Shown here piece after piece: positions 41,916-53,084 of a DNA stretch of 64,000 bases. Position 1 is the first letter of the stretch, and each line of letters starts with the position of its first letter. Location: the NCBI GenBank assembly GCA_022606425.2, contig JAHDVF020001313.1, forward strand, positions 744,001 through 808,000, read 5' to 3'. This DNA comes from Lepidostoma basale (Eukaryota; Arthropoda; Insecta; Trichoptera; Lepidostomatidae). The notes under the pieces were generated by a model. That model did not search any database, was not told the DNA's origin, and saw only the letters and a list, made by a program, of their open reading frames with translations. The position numbers were made by a program, and so were the translations under genes.

Positions 41916-43975
41916 GATATCCGAGGTGGTTCACTCGAGATATTATCAGTGACATCAGAATGAAACATAGTTACCACAAAAAGTGGAAGTCTTCTGGTAA
42001 TTCACATTACTACACTCTCTTTAGTAGTCTTCGAGCTACGGTAAAATGTAAAATGAGATCTTCTTTCAAATCATATATATCCAACATTGGAGCCGATATC
42101 TTGAGAAATCCCAATGATTTTTGGAAATATATATATATGATGGTGGTGTTATTGATACAATGACGTGGCAAGGTCAAGAGGTTCACAATAGAGAAGTTGT
42201 GAATGCGTTCGCTGAACATTTTAAATCTGTGTTCAGCACTCCATCAAATGAGGCAGTCCATGCTGATTCGCAGAATACGACTCAGGGCGCTCAAGATATT
42301 TCCATAGATTTTTTCAGTGAATGTGAAGTCTTCAAGGCTATTAATCAACTCAAAAACACGAATTCATTAGGTCCAGATTTTGTTCCAACCTTTATATTAA
42401 AAGGTTGCAACCACATTTTCAAAAAACCACTGTCCATTATATTTAATCGATCGCTACAAACGGGTGTCTTTCCGGAACTTTGGAAGATTTCTAAAATCTC
42501 TCCAGTTTTCAAGAAAGGCACAAAATCATGTGTTGAAAATTATCGACCAGTAGCAATTTTATCTACACCTGCGAAGGTATTTGAGGCGTTAATACATCGT
42601 TTTATTGACCCAAAGATAGAACCATTCATAATTAATGAACAGCATGGATTCAGATCAGGGCGTTCAACCATTACAAATTTGATGGTATTTACGAACTTTG
42701 TCACTAAGTGCCTTGATAAAGGTGCACAAGTCGACTGCTCGTATAGCGATTTTTCAAAAGCGTTTGATAAGGTGGACCACCAACTTTTGCTTCGAAAGCT
42801 TCAAAGGATTGGCTTTAGTGACAATCTGCTCAAGCTTTTCTCTAGCTATCTAACATCTCGAAAACAATATGTGTCATATGGACTTTTTCAGTCTTCGGCC
42901 TTTCACACCTCATCAGGGGTGCCACAAGGGTCTAATTTAGGACCATTGCTTTTCACGATATTCATAAATGATATTTCTAACGAAATAAAGTTTTCAAATT
43001 TTTTATTATTTGCTGATGACATAAAAGTTTTCTCTGAAATAGAGAATCCCTCAGATTGCTTGAAGCTTCAGTGTGACATTCAGAGCATAACCCAATGGAG
43101 TAAACGTAATAAATTATTCTTCAACGTCTCCAAGTGCTTTGTTATGTCATACACACGGGCATCGAAAACATTATACTTTCGCTATCTTATGGATGGGGTA
43201 CAGCTTGAAAGAGCTTCTACATCCAGAGATCTCGGTGTCCTGTTCGATGCTCAATTATCGTTCAATCTTCACATAGTTGCTCTATGTAATAGTTCCATTA
43301 AAATGCTTGGATTTGTTTTCAGGAATGCCAAGATATTTTCGAACACACAGGTACTTCGGGTGTTGTATAATTCCCCGGTAAGAAGTCGGCTGGAATATAG
43401 TTCCGTTATTTGGTCACCGCCTGGGATCCGATATTCTCTGATGGTGGAAAATTTCTGCGCTTTCTTTACCTCAGGGAGCGCGGTTATTACCCGTGGCTCT
43501 TTCCGACTGAATTCTTGCTAGGTATTGCTAAGCTACCAATCATTGGAGAGAAGGAGAAACATTCACTTGGGAGTTCACTTCTTTCAGCTGATTGGCGGCC
43601 GTATACAGAACTCGGATGTCCTGAGTGATGTAGGTCTATTTGTCCCTGATAATTACCTTCGTCAAAGACAGCATAGATTGTTTTATTTGCCACGCTGCAG
43701 AACCAACCTGCCAATGGTAATGCCTGTGGGTAGGGCAATCTTATTGCTTAATCGGATCGCCTCGGAGGTCGACATATTTCGTGATAGTGTGAGTTGCCTC
43801 AGGGATGCAATATCAATGTTATGATTTTTTCTTACTCTTAAGCTTAATTTTTATTTTTTTTAATGCTTCTCTGTTTATAATGTAATTGCAAATGATTTGG
43901 AATTGTATGTCTGTAATGTTTGTGATTATTAGCAAAATAAATGAAATAAAATAAATAAATGAAATGAAACCCTGG
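41916..43975 (+). mobile_element. Jockey/CR1-type LINE with reverse transcriptase, disrupted
   Basis: The longest retrotransposon here. A leader frame (to 42163) ends NPNDFWKYI and slips inside a (TA)n run near 42125-42138. The main frame 42121-43521 (466 codons) then carries the RT domain: SLGPDFVPTFILKG (residues 79-92), FKKGTKSCVENYRPVAIL (128-145), NEQHGFRSGRS (171-181), SDFSKAFDKVDH (first catalytic Asp, 207-218), SGVPQGSNLGPLLF and FADDIKVF (catalytic DD near 299-300), then SKCFVMSYTR and LRVLYNSPVRSRLEYSSVIW. A frameshift at about 43445 and another near 43520 move the C-terminus (FLYLRERGYYPWLFPTEFLL, LRQRQHRLFYLPRCRTNLPM) into other frames. The endonuclease domain and ORF1 are absent. 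The tail is AAATAAATGAAATAAAATA, unlike the TTTGA tail of the other copies. Confidence 0.9.
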
Positions 43976-44300
43976 TGCGGCGTCTGATTTCTTCATTCCT
44001 TATGCGGTCACGCAAGCTCACACCAAGTATCTGTCATTCCATGGACCTCTGTGTACACTTGAGCCTGTGGACACTTTTTGCTGTAAGCGTTGTCTTCTCT
44101 AGTCCGTATGTCATCATGGGCAGTATACACATGTCGTAGACCTTTCTTTTGAGACAAACCGGTATTTCATCATTTTCAAAGACATGTCTCAGTTTACCAC
44201 AGGCGGCCCAGCCCAGTCCAACTCTTCGAGGTAGGTCTGCAGTTTGATTCTCTTTTCCAACTCTGATTTTATGACCAAGATACACATTATATACAACCAC
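43976..44300 (-). mobile_element. RTE-like fragment (RTE-L)
   Basis: The minus strand reads VYNVYLGHKIRVGKENQTAD, RRVGLGWAACGKLRHVFEND and CLKRKVYDMCILPMMTYGLE, then QRSME and RIRNE-like. A middle section of the RTE RT C-terminal zone, missing both ends. Confidence 0.8.
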
Positions 44301-44489
44301 CTTATTTACAATAAATAATAATATTAAATTCAATCTATCAGTGTATATCTTTTTGAAAACATACAATAATATTAAAACTGTTTCAAAATATAAAACATTT
44401 AATGTATAATGGAGAAATTAAGTAGATAATTACACTACTTTTATTCCATTCAAAAAATATATTGTATCTATTGTTTTTATAAAACGTAC
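44301..44489. other. AT-rich spacer
   Basis: Nothing recognised. Confidence 0.4.
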
Positions 44490-44848
44490 AGTTTCTGTCT
44501 GATGTTTTTTTATGATAGAATAAATTAGTTAATAGAAATGTACTTATGATTGCATAAAAAACTGTATTTTGTGAGAAATAAAAAAATGCGGATCTAAAAA
44601 CATTGAAAATAAAATAAAATATATCTAGATATTACAATTGACAATAGTCTAAATATTGAAAAAAAATCGCAAATAAAATAAATTTCTGTCTGATGTTTTT
44701 TTTATGATAAAATAAATTAGTTAATAGAAATGTACTTATGATTTTCATAAAAAAATGTATTTTGTGAGTGCGGTAGAAATAAAAAAAATGCGGATAAAAA
44801 AACATTGAAAATGAAATAAAATATATCTAGATATTACATTTGATAATA
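44490..44848. repeat. Tandem duplication, 191 bp unit
   Basis: The block starting TTTCTGTCTGATGTTTTTTT at 44492 recurs at 44683 with small differences, including ATGTACTTATGATT and ATATATCTAGATATTACA. Confidence 0.85.
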
Positions 44849-44856
44849 GTAGAAAT

Positions 44857-45160
44857 CATAGGTTTCCAATCTTTTCTGGGCCACCGCCCCATTACAAAAA
44901 CAATAAACGTTCAACGCCACCCTCACATAAAAGTTATTCCAAATATTTAGAAACACATACGAGTAGTTTTAAAATATTATTTACCCTTTTATGCATCTAA
45001 TTTGCTTTATTAGTACCTACGTGATTAGCGTGTTTTTTTTTTGTCTTTTTAGATTATATTTTTTTATCTGCCCACGCTCTCTATTTTTCTGGGTCTTCTA
45101 CTACCCCCCTGAAAGTCTCAAACGCCCACGAGGGGGCGTTATCACCCACTTTTATAACCT
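44857..45160. mobile_element. hAT-like remnant
   Basis: Left end CATAGGTTTCCAATC and right end inverse AGGTTATAAAAGTGGGTG. Right-end interior GAGGGGGCGTTATCACCCAC resembles known hAT ends. Flanks GTAGAAAT and GTCTAAAT agree at 6 of 8 positions. No transposase. Confidence 0.45.
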
Positions 45161-45174
45161 GTCTAAATAATGAA

Positions 45175-45255
45175 AATATTTTTTTTAATGTAAAAAGTCT
45201 TCGACTGCCGGTTTCGGCAGCTCGCTGCCATCTTCTGGTGTAGTCTCCAATCTAG
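45175..45255 (-). repeat. Fold-back C, single arm
   Basis: The minus strand reads CACCAGAAGATGGCAGCGAG then CTGCCGAAACCGGCAG. Hairpin GGCAGC/GCTGCC, GAAACCGG. No opposing arm nearby. Confidence 0.55.
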
Positions 45256-45664
45256 TAGATCTTGCCACATGTATCTACAACGGTATCATTCTTTGAATCC
45301 TTATAATTCGTGATTATGTTAAATAATTAACATGTATTTATCATCTCATAAACATAAATAATTGTGCGTTATAATTTGAATGGGATTTGTCTCAGTTTAT
45401 ATCGCTGTAAAGCGGTCAATCGTACAACTTCCCGCGCACTATTCCGAAATTCCCCGAAAGTTTTGACCAGAATCACACCACGAGTGGGTTAACTGGGAGA
45501 AGTGTAATAATAAGGTCGCAGGACGGGTGACACGACCTCGGGGGTGGTGAGATAGAGGCAATTAGAGGAGTCCCCGCCGTCATCCCTGCGCATGTGTGAG
45601 CAGCGTGACTTTCCACCCCATCACGGACTTAGTGAGCTGTGAGAGATTGGAGACCTGCACGGTT
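45256..45664. other. Unassigned, partly GC-rich
   Basis: 45410-45640 is single copy and GC-richer (CACGACCTCGGGGGTGGTGA; GAGTCCCCGCCGTCATCCC). Possibly regulatory. No coding signal. Confidence 0.3.
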
Positions 45665-46190
45665 ATTTTGGCCTTCTAGTACTTCGTAGTCTATTCTAAT
45701 ATTATGTTGTCTTTTATAGTACTAGGTTGTCTCTTCTAGTACTACGTCGTCTTTTCCAGTACTACGTTGTCTCTTTAAGTACGACGTTGTCACTTCTAGT
45801 AGTACGTAGTCTCTTATAATATAAAGTTGTTATTTCAAGCACTACGTTGTCTCTTCTAGTACTACGTCGTCTCTTCCAGTACTACGTTGTCTCTTTAAGT
45901 ACTACGTTGTCACTTCTAGTAGTACGTAGCCTCTTATAATATTAAGTTGTCATTTCAAGTACTACGTTGTCTCTTCCAGTACTACGTCGTCTCTTTAAGA
46001 ACTATGTTGTCACTTCTAGTTCTACATTGTCCATTCTAGTACTACGTTGTCTCATTAAGAACTACGTTGTCTCTTCTAGTACTACATCGTCTCTTTAAGA
46101 ACAACGTTGTCACTTCTAGTACTACGTTGTCTCTTCTTGAACTACTTTGTCACTTCTAATTCTACGCTGTCTCTTCTAGTACCACTTATC
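45665..46190. repeat. 20 bp minisatellite with 120 bp higher-order period
   Basis: About 26 units of TAGTACTACGTTGTCTCTTC-like sequence. Units differ, and the order of variants (ending with an AT-rich unit containing ATAATATAAAGTTG) repeats every six units, seen at 45736-45840 and 45856-45960. It abuts a Jockey fragment at about 46190. Confidence 0.9.
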
Positions 46191-46660
46191 GATCGTTTAG
46201 ATGAATTCAAGGTACAATTGTCATGCCAATATACAGCGGAAAGAATTGCTGTTTTATCTCCCAGCATGCAAAACCAACCTGCTTCTAGTGATGTCGGTGG
46301 GGAGAACAATCAAACTGCTGGACGTACTCTTGACTTTGGAGAGTTTCTTGTATTCCTAATGTCGAACCATCTCTCATGCCGTCCTGGTATTATATATTTA
46401 TTATATTTAACCTGTTTTCAATAGATGTCTTAAACTATAATTGTTGTTCGTAACTAACTAACTAACTAACCATCACGCCGTCTCCTCGACAGGGTAGGCA
46501 GAAAGAATGGACTGCCACACTTTACACTTTAATCGATGCGGCACTCCATCCTTCTCTTTTCGCCACCGCGAGAGACGCGGTGTGATGGGTTGCGAACCTC
46601 ATCGCCACAGAATCTTGTTCGTAATATCTTTTGAGAAAATAAACTGATTTGATTTGGTTT
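46191..46660 (+). mobile_element. Jockey/CR1-type LINE 3' end, interrupted
   Basis: CTGTTTTATCTCCCAGCATG to GTCGAACCATCTCTCATGCC, then the 3' UTR; an insertion lies at 46454-46614; it then resumes with ATATCTTTTGAGAAAATAAA and CTGATTTGATTTGG. Confidence 0.82.
46454..46614 (-). mobile_element. SINE-like element with RTE-A tail, nested in Jockey
   Basis: The 161 bp insert is flanked by TTGTTCGTAA at 46444-46453 and 46615-46624. The minus strand ends in the GTTA tail; the body is CGCATCGATTAAAGTGTAAA and GATGAGGTTCGCAACC. Same family as 2547-2736. Confidence 0.88.
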
Positions 46661-47190
46661 GAAGAATGCGGAAGGCTTTTATGACTAAAATATGTTTTTT
46701 TTACATTTAAAACTAAAAACTTTACGATGAGTTTAATTATTTGTACAGTGTGAAAAAACTTTCAACAATAATAGTTTTAAATTTTATTATTAATTTCAAT
46801 TTTTTTTTTCTCCTATTATAATTTTTAAAAACTTTGTAATCCCGATAATAGCGAATTATAAACTCGTAACAAATATAAATCGTAGTTAGTTGCCCCAAGC
46901 GGGCCCGCGCAGACCTCTGATGGAGATTTCATTCTCCAAAGCATTTGTTTACCGGTTAATCTGTTGCCATCCTCCCTTGTTTTGAATGTTATTATTGTTC
47001 GATTTGAATGACGCCCGCACGTTTTTATGAGGCTTATACAGGGAAGCGATACTTGAAACTGAATGTTGGAATACACGTTTCGGGTATGTACTCACATCAA
47101 ATGCGTCATTTTTTTATATACCAATCATAAAAAGCGTTTCAATGCTTATTGTATTGTACTCTAATTTTTTTCTTAATTTTAATTTATAAA
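46661..47190. other. Unassigned stretch with a small GC-richer patch
   Basis: 46880-47010 holds GCCCCAAGCGGGCCCGCGCA and a minus frame of 83 codons (47076-46825). Not recognised. Confidence 0.3.
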
Positions 47191-47191
47191 A

Positions 47192-47890
47192 ACTAACTAA
47201 CTAACTAACTAACCTTCACGCCGTCTCCCCGAAGGGGTAGGCAGAAATAATGGACTGCCAGACTTTTCTTTCCTGACATATTTCTCTCGCTTCCTCAACA
47301 TTCATACATGATGTCATGCACGCGGGTCGATTTCTCTGACTCCTCACATGTCCGACATTCAATATTTGATTTATTTGATCGTGCCACGTTTTCCGCGGTC
47401 TTCCTCTATTTCTGGTTCCATTTACATCGTTAACATATAATTTTTTTACCATTCTTTCTTCATTCATTAATTCCATTTGTCCAATCCATCTTAAAGATCC
47501 TTTCATTATTTTGTTCATGCACCATCATTCGCACCGCATTCACTTCTCATATTTTCATTCGACACTCTATCACACACAGAGTATCCACACATTCGTCTAA
47601 GAGATCTCATTTCTACTGCATTTATTATACTTTCATCCTTCTTTTGCCAGTTCCATGCTTCGCTTCCATACATAAGGGTCGGTAGAAGAACACCATTGTG
47701 CACTGCCATTCTAGCTTTTTTAGATAGGTTTTTGTTTGCTATGACAACTTTAAGTGCACCATTCACTTTGTTGCCTGCCCCAACCCTTCTTTTAATATCC
47801 CTCTCCACTCGCCCATCTCTTGTAAACATACTACCTAAATACACGAACTCAACTACTTGCTCCAAATTTTCACCATTCACGCTAATGTTG
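47192..47890 (-). mobile_element. RTE-A retrotransposon, 5'-truncated, nearly full C-terminus
   Basis: Minus frames 47880-47515 (VEFVYLGSMFTRDGRVERDI to SECGANDGA) and 47518-47216 (MNKIMKGSLRWIGQMELMNE to AYPFGETA) join at 47515 with a one-base frameshift. The inverse tail is AACTAACTAACTAACTAACC. Confidence 0.88.
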
Positions 47891-47974
47891 CAGACTAATT
47901 TCTATCTCTGGTTTATTAATTAATTGTACTTTTTCGCTTTAAATATGTATTCTATACTTATAAACTTCTTTATC

Positions 47975-48145
47975 TTTTGTATTAGGCCTTTTGGCCTGTT
48001 ATTCCGTGTCAAGTCCTGTCTTGAAAAGTGGACTGCCACATGTTCTTCCATATTTTTGGAGGTCTTCACTTCGCTGGTTCAAATGAGGCTTCTGATTCTG
48101 ACAGTGTCGGCTCTGGATTCTATGCCCATAGGTCATTTATAAGAA
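47975..48145 (-). mobile_element. RTE-like scrap
   Basis: The minus strand has the MGIESRADTVRIRSLI-like segment and a 3' part. Decayed. Confidence 0.5.
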
Positions 48146-48905
48146 ATCTTGTTTTGTGTAAATGTTAATGATTTTTTTTAATAAATTGAAATTTATGTAT
48201 TTTCTTTTACGTGCTTGTGCTTGTGCTTGAATGTGTCGCTCCAGTACCGCCACCCTTTACGTCAACCGGGGCGGCAGATCAAACTTTTCAGAAGAACGTG
48301 AGAGTTCTGCGAGCCTCTTCCACCCCAATTTTTATTAGAGTTTTTCATCGCTCTTTGATTCAATCCGATTGAGTCACGCTGTTCCAGTATTATTCGACTA
48401 TTTCTCTAAATGCTTTTGATGTTTATGTCTAAATCGCTTACAGTTTGTTCTTTTATTTTTTAGATTGAATTATTTTAAACGTTTATTTGAGGGCTGATCA
48501 TTTCAATGGTGCAAAGTATTTAAAAATGACAAAAATGTGTTTTTGATCCCAATTAGTTTTAAACCTAAAGGCTAATAACTGTGTAAAGATGCACAGTGAT
48601 TAAATCACCCTAAAGATGCCACCCATGATACCTTATTATAATAATTGCTAACCTATCAGAAATATATATATAAAAATCAACTACTAAAATAGTTAATAAC
48701 GAAATTGGAGTTACGAACAAAATACTTACATCACATGAGAATGAATACTTAGTTGTTGATACCTATTCTGTAATTAGGCATTCATAATTGAAATACAAAT
48801 CAATCAACATTAAAGTTATCAGTGCAATCTAATATATGTTATATTGATGAAAATCGCTTCTTAAATATAGTTATTTGATTGTTTTTCGTTTACACGTCGA
48901 ATAAA
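48146..48905. other. AT-rich stretch, nothing assigned
   Basis: A CG-richer patch at 48240-48330. No ORF or RNA gene recognised. Confidence 0.35.
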
Positions 48906-48914
48906 ATTAATATG

Positions 48915-49060
48915 ACTATCATCATCAATCTATATCCGTCCACTCCTGGAATTCTGGTTCGTTGTCTGTCGATCCTGGCCAAGACGCATCCATGTCATAG
49001 AGTCCGTTCATTTCAGAGAGATTGTATGCAAAAGTGTGAGTGACAGTTCGTTTACAATAA
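48915..49060. repeat. LINE scrap followed by the end of repeat E
   Basis: 48915-48990 resembles an RTE 3' scrap (minus; CCACTCCTGGAATTCTGG). 48997-49055 (GAGTCCGTTCATTTCAGAGA, TGTGAGTGACAG) matches the conserved end of repeat E. Confidence 0.45.
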
Positions 49061-49164
49061 AATAAGAGAAGCTGATTTTTTTGTTGTGAATAGAAAAGGC
49101 AAAAAGATATTTCAATATTTTATATAACGTGTTATATTATTTAAATAAAAATTCTATCAGCTTC

Positions 49165-49350
49165 AATTATTAATACGAATGAAAACGTCATTTTTCTAGA
49201 AGTTTTATTATATTTTTCCTGGGGATTACATGTTTCAAATGGGAAATGGGAATGACAAATATAATAAAACTTCTAGAAAACTGACGTTTTTATTCATATT
49301 AATTATTTAATATGGAGTATTATATCATTGTTCAAAAAACAATAAATATC
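49165..49350. repeat. Fold-back A element
   Basis: Arms of about 48 bp: ATTAATACGAATGAAAACGT to AAGTTTTATTATATTTT, and the inverse at 49256-49304. The GAAAC core is degraded (ACATGTTTCAAATGGG). Confidence 0.6.
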
Positions 49351-49955
49351 GATTAAAGATGTGACAATGTGACATAATACTGTACAATGGTAAATTCAAA
49401 GAAATTATTTGTTTTTATTCAATTATTTCAAATATCTGGTGCCCCGGCAAATGCTGTCTGTAAATTTTTCTTTCAAAAACAAAATCACAAACACAAACTT
49501 GTCCTTCCGCCGTTAAAATTAATTTATTTTCCTTATTTCGAGAGAGTTATCATTAGATCAATTTTCTTATCACCGAGTATATTATAATTTAATGCCGTAT
49601 ACTCCGCCTACTAAGACCCAGAAACCAATCAGATAGCGTTCTATAATCAATTTACTATTGCAAATAGTTTACCAGAAGTGAATAAACTATACCGACGGTC
49701 TCTTTGATGTCTTTCCTCCATCGAAGTTGGGACGTCCTGGGTTTCGGGTATGTATTCTGAGTATAAAACCTGATGTTACAGGCATGTGATGGGGCCTTTT
49801 GAAAATAAATTAAAACATATATAAATAGTTTTTAAAACTACCGACCGGTTTCGTCCTAACCAGAGCTTCGTAACTATATGGGTAAGTGTTTTCTTTTGCT
49901 CGAATCTTTAGAGTTTAAATAAGCGTTTTTTTTTCCTTCTTCTCAATTTATGTAT
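49351..49955. other. Stretch without recognised genes
   Basis: A 66-codon frame (49387-49587) shows no domain. 49845-49880 has ACCGGTTTCGTCCTAACCAG, perhaps a degraded fold-back scrap. Confidence 0.3.
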
Positions 49956-49964
49956 ACAAGAGTA

Positions 49965-50112
49965 TAGCTATCATATTGATTCTCGTGATATATGATAGGT
50001 AGCTAATCAATCGCCATTTTATTGTTACATGAATTCTACACCAGACCAAAGACAGTGTGACAATCACACTACAATCACCGGAAAAAAAAACTTTGGTGTG
50101 GCATTCAAAGCA
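49965..50112 (-). mobile_element. tRNA-derived SINE, partial
   Basis: The minus strand has the B-box region degraded (TTTTCCGGTGATTG), the palindrome and the body to AGCTATACTC. The head is cut by RTE-A sequence at about 50112. Confidence 0.75.
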
Positions 50113-50300
50113 CTTACCACTATATAGCACCGATTAAATGGTATCTCTGGAAGGGCAGGCCGATATAATGGGCCGCCACATTGTTCTGTACTGACACACT
50201 TCTCTGATTTTTCTACATTCGTACATCGTGTCACGTACGCACGTCGATTCTCCGACTTATTACGTGACCGACATTTAATTAATTTTCTCACCATATCTTA
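50113..50300 (-). mobile_element. RTE-A fragment
   Basis: The minus strand reads LIKCRSRNKSENRRAYVTRC then TNVEKSEKCVS, the ARACM region. No tail. Confidence 0.7.
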
Positions 50301-50399
50301 AAAATAAGCATGTTCAAATACACGTGTAATAGTTATTCACTGTGGCACAGGGTGCTATTGCTTAATAAAATCAGAAGTAATCAAATGTGTCTAAAATAT

Positions 50400-50530
50400 T
50401 GCATACATTTGGGAGGGCGAGGGAGCGTATTGCCGCCGCGTGTCGCCAATCGGGTCACGTGGCGGCGACAAAGGCGCCCTCCCCCCTCTGACAGCGGGCC
50501 GCGGACCTGCTCCGAGCCATGAAGGTGGAT
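50400..50530. other. GC-rich single-copy island
   Basis: GTATTGCCGCCGCGTGTCGC and GGGCCGCGGACCTGCTCCGA. No repeat in the window. Confidence 0.3.
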
Positions 50531-50744
50531 TCAGTCGGAATTATCTCCTTCACAAAGGGCAGATCTCTGTGTAACGGCGTACTAACGTTGTCGGATCATT
50601 GATTCTCCGGTTTTAGCTACAACATTAATTACTATGTGACATTTTAGAATACGTAACCACTCAGGTGATGCTATATTTCAAAATAACAATACGAAGGGTT
50701 CTAAATAATTAAATCATTTTTTTTAAATAAAAAAAAATCCTGTA

Positions 50745-50830
50745 ATTTACACATTTAGTTTTATTTCACACGATGACTTTGACTGGTTTCTGCAGCTCGC
50801 AGTTCTGGTGCGCCGAATTGGATCTGGTCG
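50745..50830 (-). repeat. Fold-back C, single degraded arm
   Basis: The minus strand reads CCAGAACTGCGAGCTGCAGA then AACCAGTCAAAG. Stem II is shortened. Confidence 0.45.
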
Positions 50831-50954
50831 AAGATATGAGAAAGTAGAATTAAAATAATTGTATATTATAATAACTAAAAATACATATTTATTTCCGTTA
50901 TTTACATTGAATTACCAAGAAATTGACGACTAATAGATGAATGCTCCATTGACA

Positions 50955-51130
50955 ACCTTCGTGGCAGAGGGGCAAAATTTCTGAGCCATACCGAAGGTCC
51001 CGGGTTTGATCCCCGGTGATGGCAGTGTGATTGTAACACTGTCTTTGGTCTGGTGTATAATTCACGTGACAGTAAAATGGCGATAGATTAGCTACTTATC
51101 ACATGTCATGAGAATCAATATAATAGCTAA
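50955..51130 (+). mobile_element. tRNA-derived SINE
   Basis: Plus strand CAACCTTCGTGGCAGAGGGG, then GGTCCCGGGTTTGATCCCCG (B box changed at one base), palindrome and body to GAGAATCAATATAATAGC. Tail short. Confidence 0.82.
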
Positions 51131-51754
51131 AAAAACATTTTGAATATTGTAATCGGGTTTAACATTAATATTTTGCATGGTTTTATAAATCCTTTATCCT
51201 TAAATAAATTTTATTTTTCTAAAACTTAACATTTTTGTTTATTAATAAATAAATAATTATTATTGTTATAAATAAACATTTATATCAATCATTACTGGCA
51301 ACCTGACTACATCAATGAGAATATTGTTTTTTTTTTTTAAATGAAATATACCTAAAACCATGTGAATATAAACATGACAATTACCCATTTGTTGTTTTAT
51401 CACATTTTTTCACAAATTCGCCGTAGCTGCATATAAAGAGGTATATCTCGAATGTCACCTCGTTGAGAAGACGAATCGCCTCCAATAAACAGAACTAATC
51501 GAAACGCTTCTGTGCAAAAATTCGGGGCATAAACTAATATATGGTCTCATGCTCTGCTAAAGCTGTAAGAAACGCATGGATTTTAATGGATTGTAAATTC
51601 CCCACACAGTTAAAAAAATTGCTTAACTACAGAGAAAGATAAAAGGACGCGTTTCAAGAATGTCGAAGTGTAATATCTTTGTGAAAAAGAGCGAATTCAA
51701 AAATGTTAGTATTTATATCCCCAAAAGCATAAAAAGCACAAAAATCAGTTTTGA
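51131..51754. other. AT-rich stretch, nothing assigned
   Basis: No repeat tail, RNA gene or domain seen. Confidence 0.35.
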
Positions 51755-51764
51755 ATAATGTGTT

Positions 51765-51965
51765 TTCATCTTCAGGGTGGTTATAAATGAAGTGGGTAAT
51801 GTATGCGTTATTCCTTCTGCAATGACTTAACTCCTTATGCAAAAACTTGGATATGTCTCATTTGCTCTGACATTGCCGGCGACACGGCACAGCGTAGAAG
51901 GAATTAAGCATACATTACCCACCACACATTTATAACCACCCTGAAGGAGACTGTTCGAAACGTTG
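51765..51965. repeat. Inverted repeat with CTGAA/GAAAC motif
   Basis: The left arm (CTTCAGGGTGGTTATAAATG, GTGGGTAATGTATGCG) is inverted at 51896-51945, loop about 85 bp. The right end reads CTGAAGGAGACTGTTCGAAA then CGTTGATC, a loose match to the hammerhead layout. Family not assigned. Confidence 0.5.
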
Positions 51966-52265
51966 ATCTAGAAAGATGAGTTCACGGATATTCCCAAGAT
52001 CCCAAAAAAACATAAATAAGGGCATTTTGACAAATGATATCCTTTACTTATATCGTCCTTACTTATCGTTTTTGCACATCTGTTCGATTCTTTATTCGTC
52101 ACGGTATGGTCTAAATTGTGAATAGATTCTCTAGATAAATTGTTATGGGTATCTTTGCTTCGATTTGAAATTAATTTCTTTTCAATTACCTCCGTTTTTG
52201 GCATGCTTTCAGTAGCATTGTGCGGTGGCTTAAGAGGACTCGTTAAACCCATTCATGGATATAAA
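51966..52265 (-). other. Unrecognised 94-codon frame
   Basis: Minus frame 52252-51968 is polar and basic (KKLISNRSKDTHNNLSRESI). It sits next to the inverted repeat. Coding status is unknown. Confidence 0.2.
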
Positions 52266-52269
52266 AAAT

Positions 52270-52520
52270 AAAAGCAAGCACAAACAGAATGCATATTAGC
52301 TCTCTCACCGCTGTAGCGTGAAGCACGCAAAAATATCATCCATGTAGAATGGATGGAACGATTCAACGATGCTACCCCGCGGGCGAGCCGCTCTCGAGGG
52401 CCCTCGTAGGCCCGGCGCGGCGCCCGCTACCGGGACAATGCGTCGGAGGTGAACAATCGCCCCTATTGTGATGCGGACCATTCCCAATTGATCTGTCTAT
52501 CCGGTGAGGATGTCCAAATG
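52270..52520. other. GC-rich single-copy island
   Basis: CCGCGGGCGAGCCGCTCTCG and GCGCGGCGCCCGCTACCGGG. Frames on the minus strand have no recognised domain. Confidence 0.3.
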
Positions 52521-52854
52521 TTCGAGGAATACTAAATTGGGAAGTGCTCCACTTCAAATCACAAATAGAAGAGTTTTACTTTTTATGGTCATTTTTTCTG
52601 GTTTTATTTACTGCGCCATATTATGAGTCAACTGGAAGGTTTTGATAAAAAAGATAGCGCGAAATTCAGATGTTTTTGTTTAACAAGTTTTTATTTAACG
52701 TTATAAGGATATTTTTAACGTATTTATTGCGTTTCATGAGTCAAATGGAAGATTTTGATAATAAAAATATAATGTTGTTATTTGAAGTTTTATGATAGAA
52801 GTTTTTAAAAATATTTTTTTGTAATAAATCTTTTTAAAATGTATATTTATATAA
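52521..52854. other. AT-rich stretch
   Basis: Two loosely repeated blocks (TGAGTCAACTGGAAGGTTTT at 52624 and TGAGTCAAATGGAAGATTTT at 52737), about 113 bp apart. Nothing else recognised. Confidence 0.4.
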
Positions 52855-52995
52855 AATCGACTGATGTTTGAGTCTTAACAGGTTTCAGCTGCTCGTTGGC
52901 ATCTTCTGGTGACTATTCATGAAGATGGCAGCAGGCTGCCGTAATCGGTCAAGACACAAATATCAGTGGATTTTAACTAAATATACATTTAAAGG
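52855..52995. repeat. Fold-back C element
   Basis: The left arm (ACAGGTTTCAGCTGCTCGTT) and right arm (GATGGCAGCAGGCTGCCGTA) oppose each other about a short spacer. The right arm's core is ATGAAGA and its GAAAC is mutated to GTAAT. Confidence 0.55.
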
Positions 52996-53084
52996 GATTT
53001 TTTTTCATCATATTTTTGATAATAAATAAGATGGCGTGTAATATTACAAAATCGACGTGCGTGATCAAATAATTAATTAATAAG

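Noticed and set aside
42121..43521. 466-codon frame as a host or telomerase-type reverse transcriptase
   Set aside because: Motif order, FADD and the C-terminal RQRQHRLF region match the other LINE fragments in this window, and the frame is disrupted at both ends.
45665..46190. CRISPR array
   Set aside because: Units are contiguous 20-mers with no unique spacers, in a eukaryotic context.
51968..52252. Penelope-like ORF
   Set aside because: The frame is near a fold-back but shows neither RT motifs nor a GIY-YIG signature.
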